Positions 1-7,337 of a stretch of 15,449 bases of DNA are shown here, one piece after another. How positions within the stretch are numbered: position 1 is the stretch's first letter; each line of letters starts with the position of its first letter. The notes under the pieces are model-generated. The model did no database searches. It was not told the DNA's origin and saw nothing but the letters and a program-made list of their open reading frames with translations. This DNA comes from Dehalococcoidia bacterium (GTDB lineage Bacteria > Chloroflexota > Dehalococcoidia > GIF9 > AB-539-J10). Where the stretch lies: the NCBI GenBank assembly GCA_004377135.1, contig SOHS01000001.1, positions 1 through 15,449 on the forward strand, written 5' to 3'. A program made the position numbers and the translations under genes.

Positions 1-1023
1 AACCTTAGCGTTGATAGAGGCGAAGTGTTTGCTTTAATCGGGCCCACCGGGGCGGGCAAAACAACGCTTTTACGTATTATAGACCTGCTAGAAGTTCCTA
101 GTGCGGGGGAAATCTATTTTGATGGCAAATGCATCCCCTGGTCGGGGAAACAAAGATTGGAGATACGTCGTCGGATGTCATTTATACACCAGAAACCTCA
201 GGTATTTAATTTGAGTGTCTATGACAACGTTGCTTGTGGCTTAGGATGGAGGGGGGAGGAAAGGGACAGGATTGCCGGGAAAGTTGACCATATTCTGGAA
301 ATGGTTGGGTTAAAAGGCTATAAGAATAGAAACGCCCGGACACTTTCTGGTGGGGAGGCACAGAGAGTGGCTTTAGCCAGGTCTCTGGTGCTCGAACCTG
401 AGGTGTTGTTATTGGACGAGCCGACAGCTAACCTTGACCCTGTTTCCACAACGAAGATTGAGCAGTTAATTTCATATGTTGCCAGGCAACGTAACACTAC
501 CATGATAATGGCAACGCATGATATGTCTCAAGGGCAGCAACTTGCTGACAGGATAGGGGTGCTCCTTGATGGCAGACTTGTCCAAACAGGCAATGCCACC
601 GACATATTCCGTTCACCTCAAAACGAAGAGGTGGCTCATTTTGTCGGTATGGAGAACATCATAGAAGGCGTAATAATTGCAAACAACGAAGGTATAGCCA
701 CGGTAAATATCGGTGGCACTGCCCTACAGGCAGTTTCTAACTACCCCGCGGGAAAGAAAGTATATGCTTGCGTCAGGCCTGAAGATATCACTTTAGCCTT
801 ATCCAGCACCCAGAGTTCGGCGAGGAATTCCTTTCAGGCCAAGGTTACCCAAGTAACCTTTCTTGGACCGCTTAGCCGGGTGGAAATAAATTGTGGCTTT
901 CGTCTCGTAGCCTTAGTCACCAAAATATCAGCAGAAGAATTGAATTTGCAGGTGGGCAGGGAAGTCTATGCTACCTTCAAAGCTACTGGGGTGCATATTA
1001 TGGAAAGGGAAATTAGCCAATGA
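1..1023 (+). CDS. ABC transporter ATP-binding protein, probable tungstate/molybdate importer (5'-truncated)
   Basis: ATPase subunit of an ABC importer, inferred to drive tungstate or molybdate uptake. The frame is open to the left edge; a GTG at 25 lies between the beta strand and the Walker A loop, so it is not the real start and the N-terminus is missing. Counting residues from nt 1: Walker A GPTGAGKTT at 14-22, signature LSGGE at 115-119, Walker B LLLDEP with Asp139/Glu140, and the H-loop histidine in MATHD near 173. Residues from about 230 to 340 form a C-terminal TOBE/MOP-like extension, which in the Mod/Wtp families belongs to the ATPase and binds oxyanions. The stop overlaps the moaA start (ATGA). 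The call of substrate rests mainly on the adjacent molybdopterin genes; sulfate or another anion is possible. The permease and binding-protein genes should lie to the left. Confidence 0.85.
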   Translation, partial: NLSVDRGEVFALIGPTGAGKTTLLRIIDLLEVPSAGEIYFDGKCIPWSGKQRLEIRRRMSFIHQKPQVFNLSVYDNVACGLGWRGEERDRIAGKVDHILEMVGLKGYKNRNARTLSGGEAQRVALARSLVLEPEVLLLDEPTANLDPVSTTKIEQLISYVARQRNTTMIMATHDMSQGQQLADRIGVLLDGRLVQTGNATDIFRSPQNEEVAHFVGMENIIEGVIIANNEGIATVNIGGTALQAVSNYPAGKKVYACVRPEDITLALSSTQSSARNSFQAKVTQVTFLGPLSRVEINCGFRLVALVTKISAEELNLQVGREVYATFKATGVHIMEREISQ

Positions 1024-1997
1024 CTGGAATTCTTGATTCTTTCGGACGGAGCATAAATTACCTCAGGATTTCAGTTACTGACCGTTGCAACCTGCGCTGC
1101 CTCTATTGCATGCCACCCGAAGGTGTCCCGCAAATGCCCCATAGCGAGATTCTCTCCTACGAGGAGATTCGGACTGTTGTCCGAGCAGCGGCAGAGCTGG
1201 GCATCAACAGGATAAGACTCACTGGTGGCGAGCCTCTGGTTAGAGCTGAGTTGCCCAAGCTCATTAAGATGCTCTCTCAAATGGAAGGAATTGAAGAGCT
1301 ATCTTTGACGACAAATGGGACGGTTCTTAAGAAATATGCTCTGGAACTTAAGCAAGCAGGCTTGTCCAGAGTTAACGTTAGCCTGGACACACTTAAACCC
1401 GATAAATTTCGATACATAACCCGTCTTGGAGAATTGAAAACTGTTCTTGAAGACATCGAGGCAGCAAAGGAGGCTGGCTTCGAACCGGTCAAGATAAACA
1501 CGGTAGTCATGCGGGGCATGAACGATGATGAGATACTGGATTTTGCCAAGATGACCTATAAAGAAGAATGTCATGTCCGATTTATCGAGCTTATGCCCTT
1601 CAAGGGTGCAGCGGAGTTTGTACCTTCCATTGAATTGCGACAGCATATTAGTCTGCTTGGCAAGCTTGAACCCTGTGAGTCCATAACTGGCAACGGACCT
1701 GCTACGTACTATCGCTTGGCTGGAGCCAAGGGCGCCATAGGCTTCATCAGTCCCCTCACCGAGACCTCCTTTTGCTCTAGGTGTAACCGCATGCGACTTA
1801 CTCCAGATGGCAAGCTACGCCCTTGCCTTCTGGGAGAAGATGAGGTTGACTTGAAAACGCCGCTACGCAATAATGCCTCGATGGAGGAGCTAAAAAGCCT
1901 GATTCTAAAGGCAGTTGCTTCCAAGCCGGAACATCATCATTTGGAGGGAGGTAATATCAGGGTGGTGAATCGAAAAATGTCACAGATTGGAGGTTAA
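1020..1997 (+). CDS. moaA: GTP 3',8-cyclase MoaA
   Basis: Radical-SAM enzyme that converts GTP to 3',8-cyclo-GTP, the first step of molybdopterin synthesis; used for both Mo and W cofactors. At 325 aa it has normal family length. The N-terminal radical-SAM cluster is C23-x3-C27-x2-C30, followed by the SAM-contact motif GGEP at 69-72. The C-terminal substrate-binding [4Fe-4S] cluster ligands are C252, C255 and C269, with the conserved arginines in CNRMR at 255-259. The protein ends in Gly-Gly (324-325), the C-terminal tail needed for activity in this family. The ATG overlaps the stop of the transporter ATPase by 4 nt (ATGA) and only a weak purine stretch precedes it, so translation is probably coupled. 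MoaC follows with a 1 nt gap. Confidence 0.97.
   Translation: MTGILDSFGRSINYLRISVTDRCNLRCLYCMPPEGVPQMPHSEILSYEEIRTVVRAAAELGINRIRLTGGEPLVRAELPKLIKMLSQMEGIEELSLTTNGTVLKKYALELKQAGLSRVNVSLDTLKPDKFRYITRLGELKTVLEDIEAAKEAGFEPVKINTVVMRGMNDDEILDFAKMTYKEECHVRFIELMPFKGAAEFVPSIELRQHISLLGKLEPCESITGNGPATYYRLAGAKGAIGFISPLTETSFCSRCNRMRLTPDGKLRPCLLGEDEVDLKTPLRNNASMEELKSLILKAVASKPEHHHLEGGNIRVVNRKMSQIGG
1989..1993 (+). promoter_or_regulatory. Ribosome binding site deciding the moaC start
   Basis: A perfect GGAGG, placed 5 nt before the ATG at 1999 and inside the last codons of moaA. It favours the 151-residue MoaC over the four-residue longer TTG form. Confidence 0.8.
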
Positions 1998-1998
1998 A

Positions 1999-2454
1999 AT
2001 GGAGTTAGGGCCAATTCACATGATAGATGTTACCCAGAAAAAAGAAACAGAACGCCAGGCAGTAGCCAAAGGCAAGGTACAGATGAAGCCCGCTACCTTA
2101 GGACTTATCCGTAAAGGAGAACTAGAAAAAGGAGACGTCTTAGCCGTAGCAAAAACGGCTGGAATCATGGCCGCGAAAGAGACTCACCGTCTTATACCTC
2201 TGTGTCACCCTCTCGACCTCACTCACATCGCAGTTGAATTTCATATGCCTGAAAACGGCAATTCTATTGAGATTACTGCCAGCGCTAAGGGGATAGGGAA
2301 AACAGGATTTGAAATGGAGGCGCTAGTAGCCGTATCTGTAAGTGCTTTGACCATATACGATATGTGCAAAGCAGTAGACAGAAGCATGACCATTGGAGAG
2401 ATTCGCCTGATAAGGAAGAGCGGAGGCAAGAGCGGACTTTATCTAGCCGACTAA
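1999..2454 (+). CDS. moaC: Cyclic pyranopterin monophosphate synthase MoaC
   Basis: Converts 3',8-cyclo-GTP to cyclic pyranopterin monophosphate, directly after MoaA. I take the ATG at 1999: it has GGAGG at 1989-1993 with a 5 nt spacer, and this gives 151 aa starting MELGPIHMIDV. A TTG at 1987 would add four residues but lies upstream of that ribosome site and overlaps moaA. Family motifs are intact: KETHRLIPLCHPL at about 60-72, KTGFEMEAL at 101-109 and the active-site D121-M-C-K124. The Shine-Dalgarno is embedded in the last codons of moaA. The 3' end overlaps the oppositely transcribed hydrogenase protease gene by 12 bp, with no visible terminator. No moaB, moaD, moaE or moeA is seen in the window. 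Confidence 0.97.
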   Translation: MELGPIHMIDVTQKKETERQAVAKGKVQMKPATLGLIRKGELEKGDVLAVAKTAGIMAAKETHRLIPLCHPLDLTHIAVEFHMPENGNSIEITASAKGIGKTGFEMEALVAVSVSALTIYDMCKAVDRSMTIGEIRLIRKSGGKSGLYLAD

Positions 2455-2898
2455 CTCCTCCAGCACCATCTTAACCATTTCGGGAATTGCCTGCTCCACC
2501 GCGGGCGTACATTTCTCGCTAAAGGTAGTAATGTCTTTTGCCTCCACAGCGAATATAGTGATTTTTTGGGGCATTGCTAAGTCAAGCATCTTTCCTAATT
2601 CCAGAGCAGTAACCAGGTTTATTTGATGAGGTGAGGTAAAGTGTTTGGTGACGGAGAAATCTTCAGGCCCCATACGATATATCTGGCCGGCTTGCCCTTT
2701 TTCAGTTTGAACGGCATCAATGATAATAACTTTATCATAACCTACAATAGAATCTAAAAGGCTAAGGCCAGCTGCACTTGTTTCAGATACAGTTATTTGG
2801 GGGTCATTGAGCTTTTCCCCTACGTCTTGTGCCACCCTAATCCCCGCTCCGTCATCAGATAAAATAGGATTTCCCAGCCCCAAAACCAGGGTTTTCAT
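2443..2898 (-). CDS. [NiFe]-hydrogenase maturation endopeptidase (peptidase M52/HycI-HybD family)
   Basis: Removes the C-terminal tail of the hydrogenase large subunit after nickel insertion, letting the active-site cysteines close over the metal. At 151 aa it has family length. The N-terminus carries the signature GLGNPILSDDGAG; D16, D61 (IIIDAV) and H91 (SPHQ) sit where the HybD-type nickel ligands E16, D62 and H93 are known. It lies 19 nt after mvhA and is the last gene of the minus-strand run, so its substrate is almost surely the MvhA encoded just before it. There is no clear Shine-Dalgarno before the ATG; translation may depend on readthrough from mvhA. The last 12 bp overlap the 3' end of moaC on the other strand. 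No hypABCDEF accessory gene is present here. Confidence 0.93.
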   Translation of the reverse strand: MKTLVLGLGNPILSDDGAGIRVAQDVGEKLNDPQITVSETSAAGLSLLDSIVGYDKVIIIDAVQTEKGQAGQIYRMGPEDFSVTKHFTSPHQINLVTALELGKMLDLAMPQKITIFAVEAKDITTFSEKCTPAVEQAIPEMVKMVLEELVG

Positions 2899-2917
2899 TT
2901 CGATTTGCGAAAACTTG

Positions 2918-4387
2918 CTACGAGATGCCCTGACTCAGTTTCTTAAGCTCGTTGCCCTGGGCATCATAAATGGTCACTTCCAGGGGTAGCTGGCCGGGCA
3001 AAGCGTGTGTAGCACAAGACATACAGGGGTCATAGGGTCGCCATGACATTTCAATATGGTTAAGCAATCCCTCAGTTATCTCTATTCCCGGCTTTATCAA
3101 GTCTTCAGCTGCTTTCTTAATTGACATGAATAATGGAGCATGGTTATTGGTAGTACCTACAATCAGGTTACACTTCTTTATAACCCCTCTCTCATCAGTA
3201 ATGTAGTGATGGGTAAGAGTGCCTCTCGGTGCCTCCACGATGGCTACTCCTTCATCAGGCGTCGCCGTCGGTATGTTGCGAATATCTGTGCTGGTTATTT
3301 CAGGGTCTTTACTAAGCTCCACCATTCTTTCAGCGGCGTAAAGAAGTTCGATAAGGCGTGCCCAGTGGGTGGCTAGAGTGTAGTGGGCTGGCTTACCGCC
3401 GAGAGTGGAATACATCTTTTCATATTCTTTCTGCGCCAGGGGAGTTGCCATGCCATCAGCGGCGTTTAGCCTCGATAGAGGTGTTGCTTTATAAACTCCA
3501 CTATTTTTACCCTCAACAAAACCCTTCCAACCAACTTTCTTAAGATAGGGAAACTTGAGATATGTCCAGGGCTCGACATGTTCCGCCACATGCTCCAGAT
3601 AGTCCCGAGGGGCATACTTGATAAACTCTTTGCCCTCAGGGTCAACCACACGAACTTTACCATCATAAAAGTTGACCTTGTTATTTTTATCAACCAGCCC
3701 CATGTAATAGGTCTTTTGAGTAAAGGTATCACTCAGAATTAGGTTCAGGTAATCCTTATTCTTGAGAACAACGTCGTCGAAGACTTTGAGCGATAATTTA
3801 GCGAACTCCACCGACGATTTGGCTATCTCTTCTATCTTTGCTCTTTCCTCTTCATTTATGGCTTTGCTTACACCGCCGGGCAATCCGAAGCAGGGGTGTA
3901 TTGGACGCCCACCAATTGTTTGAATAACCCAGTGATTTTGTTTACGGGTATTGATTACAGCACCACCTAGTTCCAATCCTACCTTGGCGATTACTCCAAG
4001 GATATTGCGCTCTGCGGGAGGAGCATCCGGCCCCATAACAAAATCGGGGGCAGCAAGGATATAAAAGTGTGTGGTATGGTCAGTTACGTAGAAAGAGCTA
4101 TAAAGGAGCTCACGCAGCTTTTTGGCAGTGCTGGTTGGTTCAACGTGAAACAGGTCGTCTAAGGCTTTGGTTGCTGCCATGTGGTGGGCTTCAGGGCAAA
4201 CGCCGCAGATACGCTGAGTTATCTGGGGCATATCCTCAGCCGGGCGGCCCTCGCAAAATTTCTCAAATCCCCTGAGTTCAGGAATCTGGAGATAGGTATT
4301 GGCTACACTGCCATCCTCGTTGAGAAAGATGGTAATTTTGCCATGACCTTCAAGGCGGGTAATGGGATCAATCGTTATTCTCTTCAT
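2918..4387 (-). CDS. mvhA: [NiFe]-hydrogenase large subunit, group 3c (MvhA-like)
   Basis: Catalytic subunit for reversible H2 oxidation, 489 aa. The Ni-Fe ligands are C61 and C64 in RICGVCPEAHH near the N-terminus and C455 and C458 in DPCMSCATH near the C-terminus. After H461 there is a 28-residue tail (starting ALPGQLPLEV) expected to be cut off by the protease encoded next. The motif set, the lack of any membrane segment or signal peptide, and the partner genes mvhD and mvhG place it in the soluble group 3 enzymes, most likely 3c, the type that feeds HdrA. The ATG overlaps the mvhG stop by 4 nt (ATGA). Placement in 3c rather than the NAD(P)-linked 3b rests on context and should be confirmed by a tree. 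Confidence 0.93.
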   Translation of the reverse strand: MKRITIDPITRLEGHGKITIFLNEDGSVANTYLQIPELRGFEKFCEGRPAEDMPQITQRICGVCPEAHHMAATKALDDLFHVEPTSTAKKLRELLYSSFYVTDHTTHFYILAAPDFVMGPDAPPAERNILGVIAKVGLELGGAVINTRKQNHWVIQTIGGRPIHPCFGLPGGVSKAINEEERAKIEEIAKSSVEFAKLSLKVFDDVVLKNKDYLNLILSDTFTQKTYYMGLVDKNNKVNFYDGKVRVVDPEGKEFIKYAPRDYLEHVAEHVEPWTYLKFPYLKKVGWKGFVEGKNSGVYKATPLSRLNAADGMATPLAQKEYEKMYSTLGGKPAHYTLATHWARLIELLYAAERMVELSKDPEITSTDIRNIPTATPDEGVAIVEAPRGTLTHHYITDERGVIKKCNLIVGTTNNHAPLFMSIKKAAEDLIKPGIEITEGLLNHIEMSWRPYDPCMSCATHALPGQLPLEVTIYDAQGNELKKLSQGIS

Positions 4388-5343
4388 TTTATCCTTGCCC
4401 TCCTGAGTAGTGAATCTGGCAGACTGTAACGGTAGAAAGTGCCTGCCGGGTCAGGAATATCATCAATTATCCTCTGAATCTCCTCAGGGTCATTGGAGTC
4501 AATGATAGACGAGAGAGCACTCAAAAAGTGAGCTCCCTGGTCGACTACCCCCTCCACCGGCCCGTAGCAGCCGGTACAAGGCATGTTAGCCTGAGGGCAG
4601 AGAGCTTCACAGCCGCCCCGAGTAGCTATGCCATAGCACAAAAATCCCTGCTCCAGCAGACATTTTTCCGGGTCAGGGATTATTTCGTAAGGCCTATAGA
4701 ACTTCTTGACCTTCTTTTCTTCTCTAGTACGAGGACATTCTTCGCAAAGAGCCTTCACCGAGTGACTTATGACAGTGCCTTTCGGTGGTAACTTACCTTC
4801 AATCAAAGCTTCAAGGGCAAGCCAGGTAGTCCTCTCTTCGGGGGGACAACCAGGGATGAAATAATCCACGTCCACGGTTTGGGCCAGAGTCTTAACCGTA
4901 TCATAGAGCTCAGGAAGCTCAAGCTCACCCTCAGGCACCTTGACTTTCGTCTGAGGGAAAATCTTCTCAGGATTATCAGTTGACGGCGTTTCGATGTAGG
5001 CGCGGTCGAATATCATTTGCCGGTTATAAAAGTTAGCCAGCCCTGGTATACAGCCTTCATAAGCACAAGAGCCATAAGCAATCATTATCTTGGATTTGGC
5101 TCGTAAGAGTTTGGCCATGTGCTCATTCTCTTCATTCCGAATAGCTCCGTTGAAAAGACAGACATCTACACTCTTATCCGCCATATTCTCTACATCGGCA
5201 TACTTGAAATCCATGCCTACCGGCCAGAACACGATGTCGGCAACCTCAGCTAGCTTCAAAATTTTGTCGCCTATTGCCAGAGTGGCAATTTCGCAACCGC
5301 CACAACTGGCCGCCCAGTAAAGGGCTATCTTAAGTTTAGCCAT
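4384..5343 (-). CDS. mvhG: [NiFe]-hydrogenase small subunit, group 3c (MvhG-like)
   Basis: Electron-transfer subunit carrying iron-sulfur clusters from the Ni-Fe site to MvhD, 319 aa. The proximal cluster ligands are in ASCGGCE (C14, C17), YGSCAYEGC and PGCPPE, the usual spread for a small subunit. The C-terminal part is rich in cysteine (about 200-265: LCEECP, then CLLEQGFLCYG, GGCEALCPQ and CTGCYGP), giving ligands for two further [4Fe-4S] clusters. There is no twin-arginine signal, so the protein stays in the cytoplasm. The start ATG has a strong GAGGAGG at 5350-5356, about 6 nt upstream. It lies 19 nt after mvhD copy 2 and overlaps mvhA by 4 nt. The N-terminal pattern M-x-K-L-K/R-x-A-L recurs in the remnant near 14286. 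Confidence 0.93.
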   Translation of the reverse strand: MAKLKIALYWAASCGGCEIATLAIGDKILKLAEVADIVFWPVGMDFKYADVENMADKSVDVCLFNGAIRNEENEHMAKLLRAKSKIMIAYGSCAYEGCIPGLANFYNRQMIFDRAYIETPSTDNPEKIFPQTKVKVPEGELELPELYDTVKTLAQTVDVDYFIPGCPPEERTTWLALEALIEGKLPPKGTVISHSVKALCEECPRTREEKKVKKFYRPYEIIPDPEKCLLEQGFLCYGIATRGGCEALCPQANMPCTGCYGPVEGVVDQGAHFLSALSSIIDSNDPEEIQRIIDDIPDPAGTFYRYSLPDSLLRRARIK

Positions 5344-5362
5344 ATTTTTCCTCCTCAGAATT

Positions 5363-5779
5363 TTATTTGAAAGGGCCTAATGAACTTGGCCCAAGGTTTT
5401 TTATGGTTTGAGTAAAATTGTTAGCTACCTCCGCAAATTTTGCTCCTTCAGATGCAGAAATCCACTCCAGCCGAACTCTTTCTTCCTCTATACCAAGCTG
5501 CTTCAGCATCTTCTTAAGCAGCGGAATGCGGCGTAATGTCTTGTAATTTCCTTCAAGATAGTGGCAATCGCCGGGATGGCAACCAAGAATTAACACGCCG
5601 TCAGCACCAATGCTGAGTGCCTTAAGGACAAAGAGGGGATTTACCCTGCCGCTACACATCACTCTAATTACCCTTATATTGGGAGAATACTGTATTCTGG
5701 AAGTGCCAGCAAGGTCGGCGCCAGCATACGAGCACCAGTTACAGCAAAAAGCTACTATTCTTGGCTCAAAGTTGTCCAT
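5363..5779 (-). CDS. mvhD: MvhD, [2Fe-2S] hydrogenase-Hdr adapter (copy 2)
   Basis: Small iron-sulfur protein that, in methanogen MvhAGD-HdrABC complexes, passes electrons from the hydrogenase to HdrA. 138 aa. Cysteines at 12, 13, 16 (CCNWCS), 42 (MCSGR), 67 and 72 (CHPGDC) match the family. About 60% identical by eye to the other mvhD at 14278-14703, differing mostly at the two ends. It is the first gene after the internal promoter at 5859-5887 and leads mvhG-mvhA-protease, so this copy is the one dedicated to the hydrogenase. The ribosome site (GGGAAG just before the ATG) is only moderate. Confidence 0.93.
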   Translation of the reverse strand: MDNFEPRIVAFCCNWCSYAGADLAGTSRIQYSPNIRVIRVMCSGRVNPLFVLKALSIGADGVLILGCHPGDCHYLEGNYKTLRRIPLLKKMLKQLGIEEERVRLEWISASEGAKFAEVANNFTQTIKNLGPSSLGPFK

Positions 5780-5801
5780 CTATCTTCCCAAATTAAACAA
5801 A

Positions 5802-5824
5802 AAGGGTAATTCCAATTCACCCTT
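5802..5824 (-). terminator. Short hairpin with T-rich tail in the mvhD leader (possible attenuator)
   Basis: Read on the minus strand, AAGGGT (5824-5819) and ACCCTT (5807-5802) form a 6 bp stem around an 11 nt loop. It is followed at once by TTTTTGTTT-like sequence (T runs down to about 5793). The stem is short, so this is a weak terminator or attenuator at best. Its position, between the predicted transcription start and the mvhD ATG, is what makes it worth listing; it could also be chance in AT-rich DNA. Confidence 0.35.
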
Positions 5825-5858
5825 ACTTGCCAGCTCAATAACACGGATAACTAACACT

Positions 5859-5887
5859 ATTATACTAATTTTTACAAATGACTACAA
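5859..5887 (-). promoter_or_regulatory. Sigma-70-type promoter for mvhD-mvhG-mvhA-protease
   Basis: On the minus strand, TTGTAG (5887-5882) is followed after exactly 17 nt by a perfect TATAAT (5864-5859). It sits in the only sizeable intergenic gap of the window (5780-5917, 138 bp, AT-rich). Transcription should start near 5852 and leave a leader of about 70 nt before the mvhD start at 5779. This would let the hydrogenase genes be expressed apart from the Hdr/Nfn genes upstream. Confidence 0.65.
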
Positions 5888-5917
5888 TAAATAATCTATA
5901 TGATACACTATTCGACA

Positions 5918-7315
5918 CTACCCCCTCAAATACTCATCTATATCCCTTGCTGCGCGGCGGGCAGCGCCCATAGCGCTTATTACCGTAGCGGCACCGGTAA
6001 CTATATCCCCACCAGCCCAGACTCTGTCCTTCATCGTCTTGCCGATAGTCTCATCAGCCACTACCGTACCCCACTTGGTTGTCTTCAAATCAGAAGTAGT
6101 TTGAGCAATAAGGGGATTGGGACGTGTGCCCAAGGCAGCTACCACCATATCCACGTCCAGGATAAACTCACTTCCCTCTTTGGCAATGGGGCGCCGCCGA
6201 CCGCTCTCATCAGGCTCACCCAGCCCCATCTCGTAACACTCTATACCGACTACCCAGCCCGACTCATTGCCGATATACCTCTTTGGATTGGTCAGCAGCT
6301 TGAACTGGATTCCCTCCTCCTTGGCATTCTCAACTTCCTCACGGCGGGCAGGCATCTCTACCTCTGAGCGACGGTAGATAATATAAACCTCGTCAGCATC
6401 AAGCCGGAGAGCACACCGGGCTGAGTCCATAGCCACATTACCACCACCAATCACTGCCACCCTTCTGCCCACAAACACCGGCGTATCATATTCAGGAAAC
6501 TGGTACGCCTTCATTAGATTAACCCGGGTCAGGAACTCATTCGCTGAATAGATGCCATTTAAGTTCTCGCCGGGAATGTCCATAAACATGGGTGCTCCGG
6601 CACCAGTACCCAGGAAAAGAGCATGGTAGCCGCTCTCCAGCAATTCATCCAGCGTCACCACCTTTCCCACTACCGAATCCAGTTCAATCTTCACCCCTAG
6701 GGAAGCGACGTAGGCAACCTCAGCCTGCACAATTTCTTTGGGTAGCCTGAACTCGGGGATGCCATACATCAGCACCCCGCCAGCCACATGCAATGCCTCA
6801 AAAAGAGTAACGCTATGGCCGAGCTTGGCTAAATCGGCAACGGCAACCAGTCCGGCTGGTCCTGAGCCGACCACCGCCACCTGTTTACCAGTTGGTCTTG
6901 GCGGCTCTGCCCTGGGGTTCAGCGCCCCCATATTAGTCCGCTCCCAGTCAGCCACGTAACGCTCCAGGCGTCCGATGGCAATAGGCGCTCCTTTCTTAGC
7001 TAGCGAGCATGCTTGTTCACACTGTGTCTCTTGCGGGCAGACCCGCCCGCAGATGCCGGGCAGGCTGTTCTTATCCTTGAGTATCCTTACTGCTTCGGGC
7101 ATATTATCATCAAGGACAGCCTTGATAAAACCGGCGATATCTATCTCCACCGGGCAGCCATCAGTACAGGGATGCTTGGGACACTGGATACAACGGCTTG
7201 CCTCGGCTTTAGCCTGCTCGGCGCTGTAACCCAAGGCAACCTCGTTAAAGTTTTTACCCCGCGTCTTGGGGTCCTGCTTTGTCATTGGCTCTCTGTTGAG
7301 ATTCAGCTTAGGCAT
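5918..7315 (-). CDS. nfnB: NfnB/GltD-like NAD(P)H-binding iron-sulfur flavoprotein subunit
   Basis: Large subunit of an Nfn-type (NADH-dependent ferredoxin:NADP+) transhydrogenase, in older annotations glutamate synthase small chain or sulfide dehydrogenase SudA. In the known Nfn this subunit holds the bifurcating FAD, two [4Fe-4S] clusters and the NADP(H) site. 465 aa, normal length. Cluster ligands are C42, C45, C50, C54 and C89, C93, C99, C103. FAD motif GSGPAG is at 150-155, the NAD(P) motif GGGNVA at 290-295 with the downstream YRRSEVEMPAR typical of GltD-family NADP binding, and the second FAD motif GGD at 435-437. No gltB (glutamate synthase large chain) is near, and nfnA is directly upstream (22 nt), which favours Nfn over glutamate synthase. 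A stand-alone GltD-like role in a larger Hdr complex is the main alternative. Confidence 0.88.
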   Translation of the reverse strand: MPKLNLNREPMTKQDPKTRGKNFNEVALGYSAEQAKAEASRCIQCPKHPCTDGCPVEIDIAGFIKAVLDDNMPEAVRILKDKNSLPGICGRVCPQETQCEQACSLAKKGAPIAIGRLERYVADWERTNMGALNPRAEPPRPTGKQVAVVGSGPAGLVAVADLAKLGHSVTLFEALHVAGGVLMYGIPEFRLPKEIVQAEVAYVASLGVKIELDSVVGKVVTLDELLESGYHALFLGTGAGAPMFMDIPGENLNGIYSANEFLTRVNLMKAYQFPEYDTPVFVGRRVAVIGGGNVAMDSARCALRLDADEVYIIYRRSEVEMPARREEVENAKEEGIQFKLLTNPKRYIGNESGWVVGIECYEMGLGEPDESGRRRPIAKEGSEFILDVDMVVAALGTRPNPLIAQTTSDLKTTKWGTVVADETIGKTMKDRVWAGGDIVTGAATVISAMGAARRAARDIDEYLRG

Positions 7316-7337
7316 GCTATGTTGCTCAGACCTTCAT

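Larger units (their letters stand above)
5780..5917. other. AT-rich intergenic region between nfnB and mvhD copy 2
   Basis: 138 bp without a gene, the only real break in an otherwise closely packed minus-strand run. It holds the TTGTAG-17-TATAAT promoter (5859-5887) and the small hairpin with T-rich tail (5802-5824). I see no operator-like long palindrome and no RNA gene. Confidence 0.7.

Noticed and set aside
25..27. GTG as the start of the ABC ATPase
   Set aside because: The frame is open to the edge and codes for the usual residues before Walker A; starting at 25 would remove the first strands of the fold.
1987..1989. TTG as the moaC start
   Set aside because: It lies before the GGAGG at 1989-1993, which serves the ATG at 1999.
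5918..7315. Assignment as glutamate synthase small chain (GltD)
   Set aside because: No gltB is present and the upstream neighbour is an NfnA-type subunit; GltD similarity is shared by the whole family.
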